Shown here piece by piece: positions 33,939 through 46,691 of a stretch of DNA of 64,000 bases. The DNA is from Thermothelomyces thermophilus ATCC 42464. Lineage: Eukaryota > Ascomycota > Sordariomycetes > Sordariales > Chaetomiaceae. The notes below the pieces were generated by a model. That model made no database searches. It had not been told where the DNA came from and saw only the letters and a list, made by a program, of their open reading frames with translations. Position 1 is the first letter of the stretch; each line of letters begins with the position of its first letter. The stretch spans positions 1,302,001-1,366,000 of the forward strand of contig NC_016472.1 of NCBI RefSeq assembly GCF_000226095.1, in the 5' to 3' direction. Position numbers and translations under genes: made by a program.

Positions 33939-36621
33939 ATGACAACAAACGGGAAAGCATCCGATGACTCTGGGAGCATCATGGGCGGCCCGGCCTCTCT
34001 GGTCGTACGAGACTCGCAGACTCCCAGCCATGCCGTCGGACCGGGCGGCCCCCTGAGCAGAGACGATGCCCCTGGCGCAAGGAGGCGATCGTCAACAACC
34101 TCCCGGCGGGCTGCATACAATGCCCGAAACTTTGCCCATAACCGTCACAGCCACGAAGCTGCCATCTTCGGCTCCCACCGGGTACGGACTCGGAGCGTGG
34201 CGAGGGCAGAGGGCCAGGAGCTCCAGGGGCACACGCAGCACGCGGACTCGCATCCCGGCGTGGTTCGGACCGACAGCAGCGACAAAGCAGTCAAAGAGTG
34301 GAAGCCATCCATCGTGATAGGGTCCCCTCTCTGGCTCGAGGGAGAGGATCTCAGTGCTATTCAGATAGCCGACAGGAAGGTTGCCCAGACCCGTCTCTGG
34401 GCTGACCACTACCGCGGAGTGCCGTACTTTGCCCAGGCACACCAGGAAGCCGTCGAGCAAAGGCAGAGGCTGGACGAGGCATCCGAGGAGAACACCAAGC
34501 CCAGGTCAGTTTTACTTTCTCCTCGCCCGAACGCGCGCCCGAGTCGGTGTCGAGCGTGAGGATAAAAAAGAAGAAAAAAAAGGAAAAAAGAAAGAGAAAA
34601 AAAAAGGCTGACCCGCCCACAGATCGGCCCTCGAGTCTACCCGGAACCGAGCGATTCAGGACCGCCTCGACGTCCTCGGCGCCCTTCTCCAGAGCAGCAG
34701 CTTCCCCCCCGAGCGCCAGAACATCGAGGCGGCCATGGCCGGCTACCGGTCCGGCGCCATCCTGTACTCGGACTCGTACACGCTCCTCTGGGCCGGCCGC
34801 GTCGTCGACCGCTGCCCGGACTACTCCTCCTTCACCCGCGACCGGGAGGCTCGCCTGAACCGCTACGCGGCCGAGTACGGCCCGGGATGGCTGTGGTACG
34901 AACCCCCGCTCACACGCGGGCAGACGAACGTTGTGGCCAAAAAGGGCTTCTGTCTCGAGAGCAAGGCGAGCTGGCGCCAGCCCACAGAGAACATGGGCCA
35001 CTACCAGATCCGGATGGGCTTCCGTCGGCGCAAGGCCAACGTATCGCGAGGTGGGGTAGGAGAAGGAGGAGGAGGAGGAGGAGGAAAGCAACCATCTTCC
35101 TTCTTCTCCGTGTCTTCCCCCCTAAGCAGCACCACAAAAAAGACAAAAACAACAAGCACCTACAACAGTTCCCGCGTGACCACCTCCTCACCCACCAAAC
35201 ACCACCTCACCTCCCCGACCCGCACAGGCCAGGCCCGGACCATTCCCCAGCCCAGCACCAGCGCCCCGGGCGAGACAGTCCCGGACCCGGACGGGCCCCG
35301 CATTATCTATAGCGTGCTCCTCGACAGCGGCGCCACCTTCCCGACCCTATGGGAGTCGGATCTGCCCGCCCTGGGCATCCATCCGGCCAGGTATGCCGCC
35401 CAGTCGGCCCGGCGCGTCCACACGGCCGACTCGACCCTCGTCTCACGCATCTACGAGCTCGACGTGAGCGTCATGGGCAGCCTCGACGACGACGATGACG
35501 ATGATGACGGTTACGACAACGGCAACGACGGTGGTGGCACTAATCGCGGTCCCCTTTCCAGAACCGGATCCAGAGCCAGAGCCGAGCCAGGTCGGGACCC
35601 GACAAGCCCATCCAGCCACTCGACGACGACCAAGACGACGACGACGACAACAACATCACTGAGCTGCACGATTCCCGTGCTCGTCTTCCCCGGCGCCTCT
35701 CGGGACGCCACCACCGCAGCCGACGGGTCCCCCTCCTCCTCCCCCGACGCGGTGCCCGACCGCCTCAGCGGGCTGCTGCCCTTCCACACGTGCTACCTCT
35801 CCGGCGCCCCGGGCTCGTTCCGGCTGTGGATGGGCGATCGCCGGCGGGACGTGCTCGGCGCCTCCCGGCTGCCGGGCATGATGCGGTACGGCGAGGTCCT
35901 GGGAGGGGCGGGTCACCACCACCACCACGACCAGGACTACTACCACCACCAGCAGCATCAGCATCAGCAGCATCAGCAGCAGCAGGAGAAGGATGAGAAA
36001 AAGGCTCTTCTAGCACGCCGGCTGAGCCGATGCCGCGGGACGCCCGAGCGCGTCATATTCGAGCACGAGCTGGCCCCCGCCGATTCCGATTCCGATTCCG
36101 ACTCCGACGCCGCCGCCTTCGCCTGCGCCGACAAGCGAGCGGTGCTGGTGCTGCGCGACGAGGACGTCGTCGGCCGCCGCGACCCCGTCCTCCTCCTCCT
36201 CATGCGCAGGCGCGGCGACGACGACCACGACGACCACGACGACCACGACGACCACAGGAACGACGACGAGGAGGAGTGGAGGAGGAGGGCCGACGTGGAC
36301 CGCACCGACGCCGCTGGGGCCCGGGATACCGAGGTGCTACGCGTCAGAGGAGGAGGAGGAGGAGGAGGAGGACGGCCCGAGAGTTCGAAGAACAAGAAGG
36401 AGGAGGAGGAGAAGAAGAAGAAGAAGAAGAAGAAAGAGAAGAATGGGAAACAGCCGGCCCTGGGTCGCGATGCCTCCCGGGGAAGGGCAGTACCCCTGCG
36501 GCGACGGGCCAGCGCGGCCGTGGAGGAGGAGGACGACGACTACCGCCACCACCACCACAACAACAGCAGCAGCAGCAGCAGTAGCAGCAGCAAGCCGGCG
36601 AGGAAGAGGATTAAGATGTGA
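33939..36621 (+). CDS. Gene B: unrecognised ~854-aa protein with retropepsin-like D-S-G-A motif
   Basis: Exon 1 33939-34504 and exon 2 34623-36621 join in phase (KPR|SALESTRNRAIQDRLD) with donor GTCAGT and acceptor CACAG. The ordered part has GSPLWLEGEDLSAIQ, LWADHYRGVPYFAQAHQEA, a segment with YRSGAILYSDSYTLLWAGRV, then REARLNRYAAEYGPGWLWYEPP, CLESKASW and GHYQIRMGFRRRKA. Around residue 423 comes YSVLLDSGATFPTLWESDL, the active-site signature of pepsin-like or retropepsin-like aspartic proteases (hydrophobic-hydrophobic-D-S/T-G-A), followed by a strand-rich segment ending CTIPVLVFPG and then RLSGLLPFHTCYLSG and a GDRRRDVLGA motif. The remainder is low complexity: His-rich, Asp/His, Glu/Lys and Gly tracts, ending KPARKRIKM. 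From memory, similar proteins occur as uncharacterised families in Chaetomiaceae, which I cannot verify. Protease activity is inference. A further 3n intron at 35051-35227 is possible. Confidence 0.75.
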
Positions 36622-37948
36622 GCCAACGCACACTGACTAGAAGGGGTTCGATAACTTGGGTAGGGCCAGATAGACAGATAGTAAATAGCTAGCCACCGCC
36701 AGCAGGACAGCAATCGTGTGTAAAACCATACCTCCTTCAAACTTAACCCATGCTCCAAGTGTAAAGAAAAGGGGGAAGGGAGATCGCAGGTTTGAATCAA
36801 TAGGGAACCTTTAACAGAGCACAACACATAATAGCAGTAGATGAGGATCATGATTCGCACGCCAGACAAGGGGGATAGGATGGAATGTAATGTACGGCTG
36901 CACACACACACACGACCTGAATTTTGCTTTTCTCCTTTTCTCAGCAGCTAGCTACCTCTTTGCTTGCGGCACCTACGAGGTAAGCCTGAGAGCAACTAGA
37001 ATGCCCAAGCAACCCCCCGCTTACGTCCCATCGCTGTTGTCTTGTCCAGCAGCGGTCAAATATTCCCCTCTTCAAGACCAAGAGCAAAAGTCGGCAATCA
37101 TCCCCTCACCCACTTCCTATCGCGCTGGGGCTGGCTGTCCGCAAGTCCGTGGTATAACCTAGTGGTAGCTGCCGCTAAGCCATCGCCAGCGGGCCGGCCC
37201 ATCAACCGAGGAGAGACAAGAGATATGTTTGATCCCTTGGCCTATCCTTCATGTGCCAACAACCCACCGCTCATTTCCTGCCCCTTCAACCCATCCGGGT
37301 ATCTCTGCCCATTCGTACCTTTGCCAATCTTGGTATCCGCTCTTCCTTTCCGTCACAAATCCCGCCATTCTGAAGCCCGTTCCTCTCTATCAAACTTTCG
37401 GTTGGTGCGGGAACAAGTCCACGTCCGGTATCACCGGCATGCGTGGTGAGACCCCCCCGCTCCACACCAAAATGGATCGATACTACACACCCCCGTCCTT
37501 TTTTTTTCTTTTTTGGTCAGAATTTCGGTTTTTTTTTCAGGCGAAGAATTAGCATGGCTGTTGCGAATCGAGGCTGTCACAGCCCAGGGACATCACAGGT
37601 CCCCGCGCCACGACAGCGGCTGCAGCCATGATGCAGCCGCACCAGTGTATCTCACGAAGAAGTGGAATCGAATAAGTGATCTGAAAAAAAATCGCAAAAA
37701 GGAAAAAGAAAATCAACGCTGATGCCATGACGCTTAGATGATTCCCGTGCAAAGAAAAGAGCCAGATGAATGCAATCTTTTGTCTTCCAAGGTGGTATTG
37801 GTATATTTCAAGATGCCCAGAAGAAAGTGGAGAAAAGGAAACGGCGTCTATTTCCTTTGCGAAAAGAAACAGAGGCCGGTCGCCAAACGAAGCACTATGT
37901 CACGCCAGCCACACTTGGTTCTGCGTGTCCCCCCCTTGGACAGCAGCC
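36622..37948. other. 3' flanks of gene B and the G1 cyclin
   Basis: Non-coding, with a CA run near 36900, T-rich tracts at 37500-37545 and A-rich tracts near 37685. Frames here are short and unsupported. Confidence 0.6.
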
Positions 37949-38197
37949 CTAGTACGACATATGAGACGCAGTGCCAAAATAAGATGGCCCCGACATATGT
38001 TGTTGCTGGGGAACGTGTGACTGCGAGTTGTACGACTGGCCTTGGCTCGGTTGAGGTGTTGGCGTGACCGGGCAACGAGGCGGTACCTGATAGTCCTTCG
38101 CCATGGCGTTGTTCTGGCCAAACCCGGTACCATCCGGCGTGATGGGCGGCGTCATGTAGCCGTCGGCGACGCCCGGGACGGCACCAAGCCCCTTTGC
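37949..38197 (-). other. Probable displaced C-terminal tail of the G1 cyclin
   Basis: This frame stays open from about 38200 down to TAG at 37949-37951 and reads KGLGAVPGVADGYMTPPITPDG and then a Gln/Ser/Pro-rich tail ending SYFGTASHMSY. I recall this kind of TPPITPDG segment from the ends of fungal G1 cyclins. It is one frame away from the cyclin frame at STPQ, with the crossing point at or near the CAAAGGGG run at 38189-38196. A one-base deletion, a sequencing error, or less likely a frameshift site or unseen intron would explain it. The alternative is that the cyclin really ends at 38152 and this frame is not translated. Confidence 0.55.
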
Positions 38198-39255
38198 GGT
38201 GTGCTGTACACGTCTGTTGCCTTGTCGGAGAGCGAGTGCTCGGCGGGCGGCGAGGGTGGCACCCCTCTCCGCGCAATGGCAGCCTGCTGCGCGAGGAAGT
38301 CGGCAAGCTTCGTCGACACTCGCGAGTAGTACTGGCTCGAGTACTTCCTCGCAAGGGTGACGGACGGCTGGTGCAGATGTTGCGACAATGCAACGAGGGT
38401 CACGTTATCGGCGTGGTCCCACTCGCCGTCATTAACCTCGGGCTTGCCCAGGATTGCGCGGCCGAGAGCCAGCGATGCCCTTGCCATGACCGAGGGCTTC
38501 GTCGACACGAAGTCCCGGTGGTAGAGGGCAATCTCGCAGATGTATGCAGCCATGTGCTCCACTTCCAGGCTATCCCGTTCCTCGGCCGCAACCAGCTTGG
38601 TGAAGAAGTCGACGGTCGGGTGTCCAATGTTCCAGTCCAACGTGTTGAGGACGTGCATCTCCATCTGGGTAAACATGCCGGCATCGTAGAGGCCGCAGCA
38701 CATGTTGTTGAGCTCATTGATCTGAGGTACCCTGTCCTTCTTGTCTCCGTACTTGGCAGCAATGAGGAGGGCGGCACAGCCGACCAGCTGGTAGTGCTGC
38801 TTGTACACCACCCGCTTCGAGCAGTACCGATCCAAGAGGTTGACGGTAAGGAAGAGGGTCTCAGGGAGCAGCGAGAAGGCGGCGTGGGCCTCAACCAAGA
38901 AGTCGATGAGATACGGCCGCATGAACCACTGAATCTCGCGCTGCATGTCGATGAGGTTCGCATCGGGTAATGTCTCGTCCTGGAGGAAGGTGAAGAAAAG
39001 TTAGCAAGAGATATGCATTTCCTTTGCTACGTCCTATTGACCGTTCCCAGTCGGATGACATACCTCCATCTGACGAATGTGCTGCATGATGTCCTCCAGA
39101 TACTCGTCACAGGCCAGCCTTGAGAGCTCGTTGGCGATCATCTCCTGCTTGTTCCGCGCAAGCATTTTGGCAGCATCGCGCATCATCATGCGTTGGCTGG
39201 GCTCGTCCGACTCGACGAAAAAGGTTTCGTCGGGTTGGTAACTTGACGGCGCCAT
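38152..39255 (-). CDS. G1/S cyclin of the Cln/Puc1 type, 339 aa to the first stop
   Basis: Exons 39255-39064 and 38979-38152 join in phase 0 with donor GTATGT and acceptor TCCAG. The N-terminus (MAPSSYQPDETFFVESDE) leads into QHIRQME|DETLPDANLIDMQ, then the cyclin box with EIQWFMRPYLIDFLVEAHAA, FLTVNLLDRYCSKRVVYKQ, GCAALLIAAKYGDKKDRVP and the second fold up to about residue 260. This is the core of fungal G1 cyclins that bind Cdc28/Cdk1 to start the cell cycle; the sequence is nearer to Cln3/Puc1 than to B-type cyclins and has no destruction-box signature. The reading frame ends at TGA 38152-38154 after SRASPTAT, which looks premature because the usual C-terminal block continues in another frame (37949-38197). 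The upstream region is unusually long, consistent with heavy transcriptional or leader control of such cyclins. Confidence 0.9.
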
Positions 39256-41300
39256 CTTGACTGTTCGGGATAAATAAGACCGGGAAAGTCCAAGTGGGCG
39301 ACGGCTGTTCCGAGTTCTCCAGGAATTCCGGGAAAGTAGTATTAGGGTAGAGAGTATGATCGAGCCGAGGGAGTGAGACGTCGACCGAGTATGATGACTA
39401 GTATTAAAGTATTAAAGAGCGCGATGAAATAGAAGTACGGGAAAGGAGTGGATGTGGCTGAAAAATCGCCGACTTCAATGGAGAAAAAAGAGAATCAAGG
39501 TTTTTCGGGTGACCGTGCGGTTCTGAATTGTGTCGGCCGAAGGTCTTCTATATCGTTGAGAATCAGCACAGTCCCATTCTCCGAGCTCTCGACCGCATTC
39601 AATGCACAGAAGCAGAGCGGTCCGTTAACCCATAACTCCCTTCTCTTGCTCCATTGTTCCGAGTAGAGGGAGTAACCACGCTGGCTGGCTGGTTGTGATT
39701 CGACCGAGCTGGCAACAAGAGACTCGTTCCGGCACGGACGAGGACCCGGCGAGTCTCAAGGCGCGGAAAGGAGAGTGAAGAATCGGATGGGATCCCTTAC
39801 TGCCACGGCTGCGGGTCGTCGATGGACAAGGACCGACGCAAAATGAGCACAATTCCTGACACTGGGCGGGAGCAACGAGCTAACGTGTCCCACGGCAGCT
39901 CTCAATGGATCGCCGGTCGATTAGGCCTGGGTGTGAAAGATGCCGCGGATTGCAGGGAGCACCCGGATCGGCATGTATCTGTAGAGGGGAACAACCAGGC
40001 ATTGTTCAGTTATTTGTCCACACGAGAGCTCGTGCCTGAACTGATGACATCAGGGGCAGCTATCGGGCGAGTACGACGGGAGAGGCATGGCTCCAGGATA
40101 ATATTTCCCCTCGAGGAAGGGAATACGGAATCTCGGAGAAAGGTTTTGTTCTAAAAAAACAAAAAAGCTCACACACGTACCTTCAACTCTCAGAGCCTCG
40201 ACAGGGCCAGAAAAGGGGGTCTTTATGCACCGATTGAGATCATGTAGATGACCGCCAGTCGCTCTCGGCTCGTGGATCGGTAGGCAAGATTTGTCAAATG
40301 ACCCGGATTCTGGTGGAAAACGGATTGGAATCCCCCGTTTGATTTTCCTCTTTATTTTGTTCCCTCGCGATTGTCGAGATTGACCAGCCAACGTCTGCTT
40401 CGCTCGAGGCCGAGGTCCGAAGTCGGTGCGTTGGGAGATGAACGAGAGCGAGGTCAAAGAGTACTCGAAACGAAGGGAGCGGCCGCGGAGAGTTGCAGGA
40501 TTCCTCGTCGTCGAACCGAAGAATGCCTGGGGCGGGGGGGGACAAGTCAAACCAGGACGCAGCGTGGTGGAGCTCGAGAGCTTGGAAGAGCCTTAAGAAC
40601 CAGGAACGTGCGAGATTCCCAATTCCAGCTTCTTAATTTTTTTTCTTTCCGGCTCTCTGCAACGTACCAGTCCGGTCGTTGTCCTTATATGAGGCTGGGT
40701 GAGGCTAGCTTGTCGGGGGGCCCAGATTCGAAATCTCCTCCTTCCCTCCGTTTCTCTGTCTGAGAAAAGGAAGTCCAACAGGGGGGAAATGTTGGAAGGG
40801 ACGGTGAGGGAGAGGGAATGACTGGTTGCGGATGGAAGAGAAGGAGAAAGGGAAGGGGAGGAGGAGATAGATATTTGTTCAGGGCGGAGGAGGATGGAGA
40901 AGAGGAAAAGGGAGTGGAAATGGAGCACAGAGATTGGTTAACGGCCGGTTTAAGACAAGGACCCCGGCTCGCGACTGGACGGAGGAGCGTTGAGCACCAA
41001 GCAGCGTGCAGCACCGACCGCGTACTGACGGAAGTACCTGCCCTGGCCAGGTGCAGGACCACGGGCGTGCAGGGGGAAAGAGCCAGGCCATCCAGGCAGC
41101 GCTCAACAGTCTGGCGTCGCCAAGAGCCCGCAATCGTGCCAGGACCTGGCTCTGTACATACATACAGTACAATTTACAACTTGGAAAACTGAACTAACTA
41201 TCCCGTATGGGGTACTCTCCTTCTCCCTCACTGTCCGACCCACCTCACTCCGTCGCGCGCAGCAAGGAGCGACGCCAAAACGAATCGGTGATGAACTGTC
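39256..41300. other. Upstream region of the G1 cyclin gene
   Basis: About 2 kb with no convincing coding region. On the cyclin strand there are long pyrimidine-rich stretches (40600-40930) compatible with a long leader or leader introns. Plus-strand frames at 39822-40154 and 40371-40763 lack any family motif. Confidence 0.5.
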
Positions 41301-44300
41301 GGTCATGAGACGCAAACTTCCAAATGTCTTCCATCACTGCTCGTGCATGCGTTTACAAAGTTCATTGTCGACTCTGCTCCAAGGCAACTAGCCACGCTAC
41401 GCGTCGCGTCGTGTTGAGCTGTGCCGCAAAAGTGGTTGCATGGCCGCCTTGCAAGGCGATGCAAATATGGCGTCCATTGCACTCTGCACGTCACCGTAAC
41501 TACACTACTTTGCTGAGCTCTGCTTTGCAGGACGCGGGCGTCTTTATTCCTTGGCTTTCGACACTCGAGCACTTTTACATGAGTGGTCGTAGTTAGTGGG
41601 TGGGGTGCGGAGGTCGCACTCGTTCAGGCACGGCCAGCAGGCTCGCTCCTGGCGGACTGGAGCTTGGTGGTGGGCGACGCTGGAATTGAGTGGACTCGTG
41701 GCCCGGGCTGGGAAATTCGAAGCCCAGGCGAGAGGACGAAGCACGGCAGGGATCTACGGTCCTCAGGCACTCCGTCGCCCGCAGTGAGCCACTCAGCTTG
41801 CTGGAATGGTGAGCTCCGGCATGCAGGCAGAAGGTGGACCACGGGCAAAATTTCGTTGAGACACGGAACCAGAGTTGCACTCAAGGAAGCGTGTCGGTGT
41901 TCTGTTGCGCGGCTGCGTGTCACGGTCTGGCGTCCTCTGGCCAATTGAGACTGGCGCGACATCTTTTTTCCATTTTTCTTTCCATTCCTTAACCAAAAAT
42001 GCCCGCTCAGCTTCATGTTTCCATTCGCAGTCCGCTTACGGATTGTGTAATTCCCTGTTCCGATAATTGCCTTCTTTAGGCGTCGATACCTCTACAAGCC
42101 GGGAGCGACGAAACGGAGTCTGGCAGATGACTGCGCTGCACAATGGGACTGTGCACAATGAACGCAGGCCGACAGGTCAAACACTAAAATGGCGGCATCA
42201 AACATTAACTTCTGACAAGAGTTTGAGTGATATTGGTGGGGGAAAAAGGGGGGCCGGCCTCCGTTTCGATTTGAGAAAGCCATCCCTTGCTTCGGTTCTC
42301 GACCAGGCCAGAGCAACAACGGAATCAGTAAGAACGTACGGTGCTTCGTACACAGCATTATAGCTACTGAAACACCGGACCCTGGACCTAGAGGTATCTG
42401 GGCCATTTGATACAGTTTGTCCTCTGTTTGTCGCATCAGCACGCTTCGCACGGGATCGCCATGGCCTCATCTTCAGGCCTTCGGTTTTCGGCCGATTAAG
42501 AACGCCATGCCACAAGCCTCTCTTGCTGCTTGGACGCTCAGCCAACCGAGACAGCCAGGTTGCCAACCCCCGGTGGGCAAGGAACAGGCACTGCAACCAG
42601 AGACATGGACTGCATGCCGCCAGACCACAAGAGTGGGCGATATATATGTCCGCTAAGGTCAGCTGCAGGTCATCCGGAATGAACTAACGTTTTGCGACCT
42701 CCGAAGAGATGCATCAGTGCAATGTCCATCAAGTCTCAAGTGCGCTTCTTCAAATTTTACATCAGTATCCTCAAACCCCTCGGTCGCGCCCCGCTGAGAC
42801 GACAAGCTGAGACGAATAGCCGACCTCTTGATAACCTTCTGTATTCTGTACCATGGCTTTGTTCTCGTACATACATCCCAACGACGTCCTTATAATATCT
42901 ACCGGTACAAAGGAACCCGCAACCCGTTGGATTCCCCGTACGGTCAGGAGCCAGGAGATTGGTCTGCGTAAAGCTTTCATCCCCGTTAGTGCAAGGACAT
43001 GCCCACAGCAGGGAGAACGATGCATCGTTTTTACGTCCAAAACTGGTTAATGTTTCCCATTTCGCCGCTTCCATGGTTTGCGTTGCTACGCGTATCATCA
43101 GTGCTTGGCGCGTCCCGCGTTTTAATGGGCCGCAGTTTGGGGACCACTGGGAAGGGGTGAGAGGGGTGGGGGGAGGCGGCCCGCTTTTCTCAAGGCCGCC
43201 GACGGCCCACAACATCTCGAAGATTCGCAACCTCGTCCCGATCTTTTTGTGTTTCTTCGGCAAGTAGTGTGCTCGGTCAACACATGCAACAGGCAAAGAC
43301 CAGGAGAAACCGTGATACTATAGTCTAGTTGTTCCGTTTGTGAGTTAGGTTTGACGACGCGAGGGCTTTCACTGACTAGAAAACGAAGGAAAGCACCTGG
43401 AGGGAACAGCCCTCAGGCTGCGGTGCCCTGCCGATGCGTATCGGGAAGGTCTGATGGCCAACAGCCAATCAGAACGGCGCGACGCGTTGCTGCACGCCTT
43501 AAGGCTCTCAATTTAATTCATGCGTGTCAACGACGGGTTTGTCCAATCCCCGGCAGGCAGCCGCGACCCGGAGCCCCTCAGGGATTGCGGCGAATGGCCT
43601 TCACGAAAGCAACACCGACACTTTTCTTCAAGCCGGCCGCTGTAGCGCGAGGGCGCGCGAACTCGCATCCTCTCTACCGGGCAACAAGCCTGGCCCTGTA
43701 ATGCCCGACCGCCAATGGCTTCGGTGTTGGCGGGGCTACACCAAGGCTTCTGTGCGACTACCGTCTCCGGCTTCCGTGACGATATATCGCCACTCTGTTT
43801 TTTTCCGTGGGACACAGCGTCTCTCTAATTGACGGGTCTGAGCGTTGTGTTACCGTCAAGTCTTTTTATCAAGATGGAGCCCGCGTTCTCCATGCGGACG
43901 ACAATTATCCAGGTAGTTCCAAGCTTGTCTATCAAAGCTCTATAGAGAACTGCAGTGGCCCGTTCGAGTTTGATTACTATTTCCATTATACAGTACCTTG
44001 AAATCGGTCTTTCTCCATTGTAAGTAATCTTTGGGTTCAGAAGAGGGAATGACGTTTTGTACGGCACAGCAAAAAGAGCTAACCAGAGCGGGCCGAGAGC
44101 GAGAAGAGGTGGATCATCCCAAGTTCTCAGTGCATCCTTACCAACCGCATGTACTGTATAGGCTCCCTACATAATAAGGTACACTCCTCCGTGCTCAGCA
44201 GACGCAGGAATCGGGGAGGAGTCTACAAACTTCCTTACTTGCAGCCTTCTAGAGCACAGGCCGAGTGTGGCGGCCGCCTACCCCTCAGCTGGCGGTGCTC

Positions 44301-46655
44301 CTTCCCGAATGATGATGAATCGGGAGCCAATGGGTCGACCTCGAGATAATTCACATGAAACTGTTGCTCCCAACGCAGCAAGGAGGGCAACCGTTCTTTT
44401 GGAGCCAATGAATGACTAGCCGAGGGTTTTGTGGCTGACTGGACGCAGGCACTGCACCGAATATGTGCTCCAGTTACCTCGAGAGAAGAGGGTCTCTTCA
44501 ATGCAACATATGCAAGTCAGCAGCTGAGCGATCTCTGCTTACACAGTACTTGCTTACTCTGCCTGCGGGCGACCAATTGCGTCAAGGGTCCAATCATTCT
44601 GCACAGAACTTTTGCTCGTCGGCTTGCGGCCTCTATCCGCCTTCAAGTTCGCAAACGTTTGCCCAACAAAGAAGCGGCGACGAGGAGAGCGCGAGGTTGT
44701 GGGTCCGGCCTGAAAAAAAAAAGGTTAACTAGCGGAGGAGGCATCCCACCGGATCGGAAGCCCGCGAGTCGAAGATGGAGCGACGATATTCCTTCTCCCC
44801 GGCGACCAGGCGGTGTCCAGCGAACCACACGGTACCGGCGTTTCCGAAAGCGGGCCGCCAAGCCGACCGTTCAAGTTCCGGGGATGACCACCACGGGGCC
44901 CCGAGATCTGCGGAGTCGGCCGCCTGTTTCTCGGCCTCGTGCTTTACGGTGATAGATGTCGTTATTTTTTGTTCTCCGTATACTCGCAACCTTTCCTTTG
45001 CGTTGTTACGGCAGCGAGGGGACCAAGAGCCCGTAGAAGCGGTGAGAATGGCTTCAGAAGCCAGTCCCCTGCTGGCTCGTTCGCCGAGGCCGTTTGCGAC
45101 TGCCCACAATGCTCCATCAAACCCGGACCCCCCTCCCGCGAGCACTCCACAACGGGACCCAACCGCACCGCAGAGGAAAAGTCGGCTGCATCCTTGCGGC
45201 GTGGTCCGAGACTTTTGAGTGCGTTGTGTACGGATTAAACTACACTAAAAAAGAACCCGCCAGCCCCCCTTCCGGAATGACAGCTTTTGTGATTGGAAGC
45301 TGGAAAGCCACCCCGGTTTCGATCTTCTCCAACTAATCCACCTGCCGTCACCGCAAGTGCACCGAGGCCGAGGGCGATTCTAGGAAAAGGCTTGCAACAA
45401 AAATTCATTGCTTCTCCATCGTGTAGATGCACAGAGAAAATTTGGGAATTGCCTCAGATGCCTGGTCCTAAACACATCGGGCCGGTGGTCCCCATAGCGT
45501 GCGGAGTAGTCCGTACAGTAACATACCTTAGGTAACTTTGCGCTTTTGAACGAATAGGTGTGGCCTGGCGGCCAGGGCGTTCAAAAACGCTGTAGGCGGG
45601 TCGTAATCTCCAGGATTCGCCAGGTGCTTCCAGAACACCTGCCTGCTGGCCTGACGCGCCCGGCCTCCAGCTGCATAGCAGTGATAAGGCTGAGCTAGGG
45701 CGTGCCACATGGGGCTGAGGCGAGCTTGAGAAACCGAGCTTGCCGGCACCACCCCGCAACGGAACACCAACGAGACGAAGTTCGCTGCGGCGCCAAGGAA
45801 GGCGCCAGACCCTGGCTACTTTCCCGCTTTCGGGATAATCAGGCACACTTTGCCTAATCCGGCTTAGTTTCTCATATCAGTTCCAAGGTCCCTGGGATTT
45901 ACCAGACCAGAGTTGCACCAAATTCCATCAGAGTCCCGTCATTTCGACATATTCGACTCGGCGAGAGAGAATAACGAAAAACACGCTTCCAAAGAATAAT
46001 TACGGCGGGAAACAGGTGAGGTTGGGGCCCTTTTTACTGTCCGTTTCTTTATCTTTAAGGCTCCCCCCTTTCTTTGGGACCAATTACCGCGGCACGGGAC
46101 GATGCCAGCCGGCGTACGGAGTAGAAGACAGTTGAATCTGCTGCGCAATACACATATCAAGGCTCGATTGTCAGGCAAAGGCACATACAGAGTACATCCA
46201 TATCTTCACCGCGATCTTACGACTATCGCCGGGGTGGGCTGCGTCAGAGTTCCTGGGTTTCAATTCACATGAGACCATCGCTTCAAATCTCGAGAATACT
46301 TTGACACAAGCGACCTCTTTCTTCCAGGTTTTTCGAAGACCCGTTTCGCACGCGTGGCAGCTTGTTTTCTTGGCTCAAAGCTTTTGGTAAGCCTAGTCCT
46401 GGCGGCTTTCCGGATTGGCAAGCAATCTGCAGGGACATAGGGGGCCGTCATCAACCCAATGCAGCTCCTGAATAAAACATTTGGGATACGGGCAGGCCCG
46501 TCAGCGCTTTTAGAAACAGATCAGGACCCCTGGTGGATGATGCACCACACGGAGAAAGGGTTTTCGTCCGGAATCCGGTCCAAGACTGTTCCATGTGCGT
46601 TTCGGGACATCATTTTGCAACTGCAAGAGACTGGCCTCAACTGCTTCCCCCGAAC

Positions 46656-46691
46656 ATGTATGTATGTGTGTATGTATGTATGTATGTATGT
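46656..46691. repeat. GTAT tetranucleotide microsatellite
   Basis: Nine or so TGTA/GTAT units, slightly interrupted by GTGT. Confidence 0.85.
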
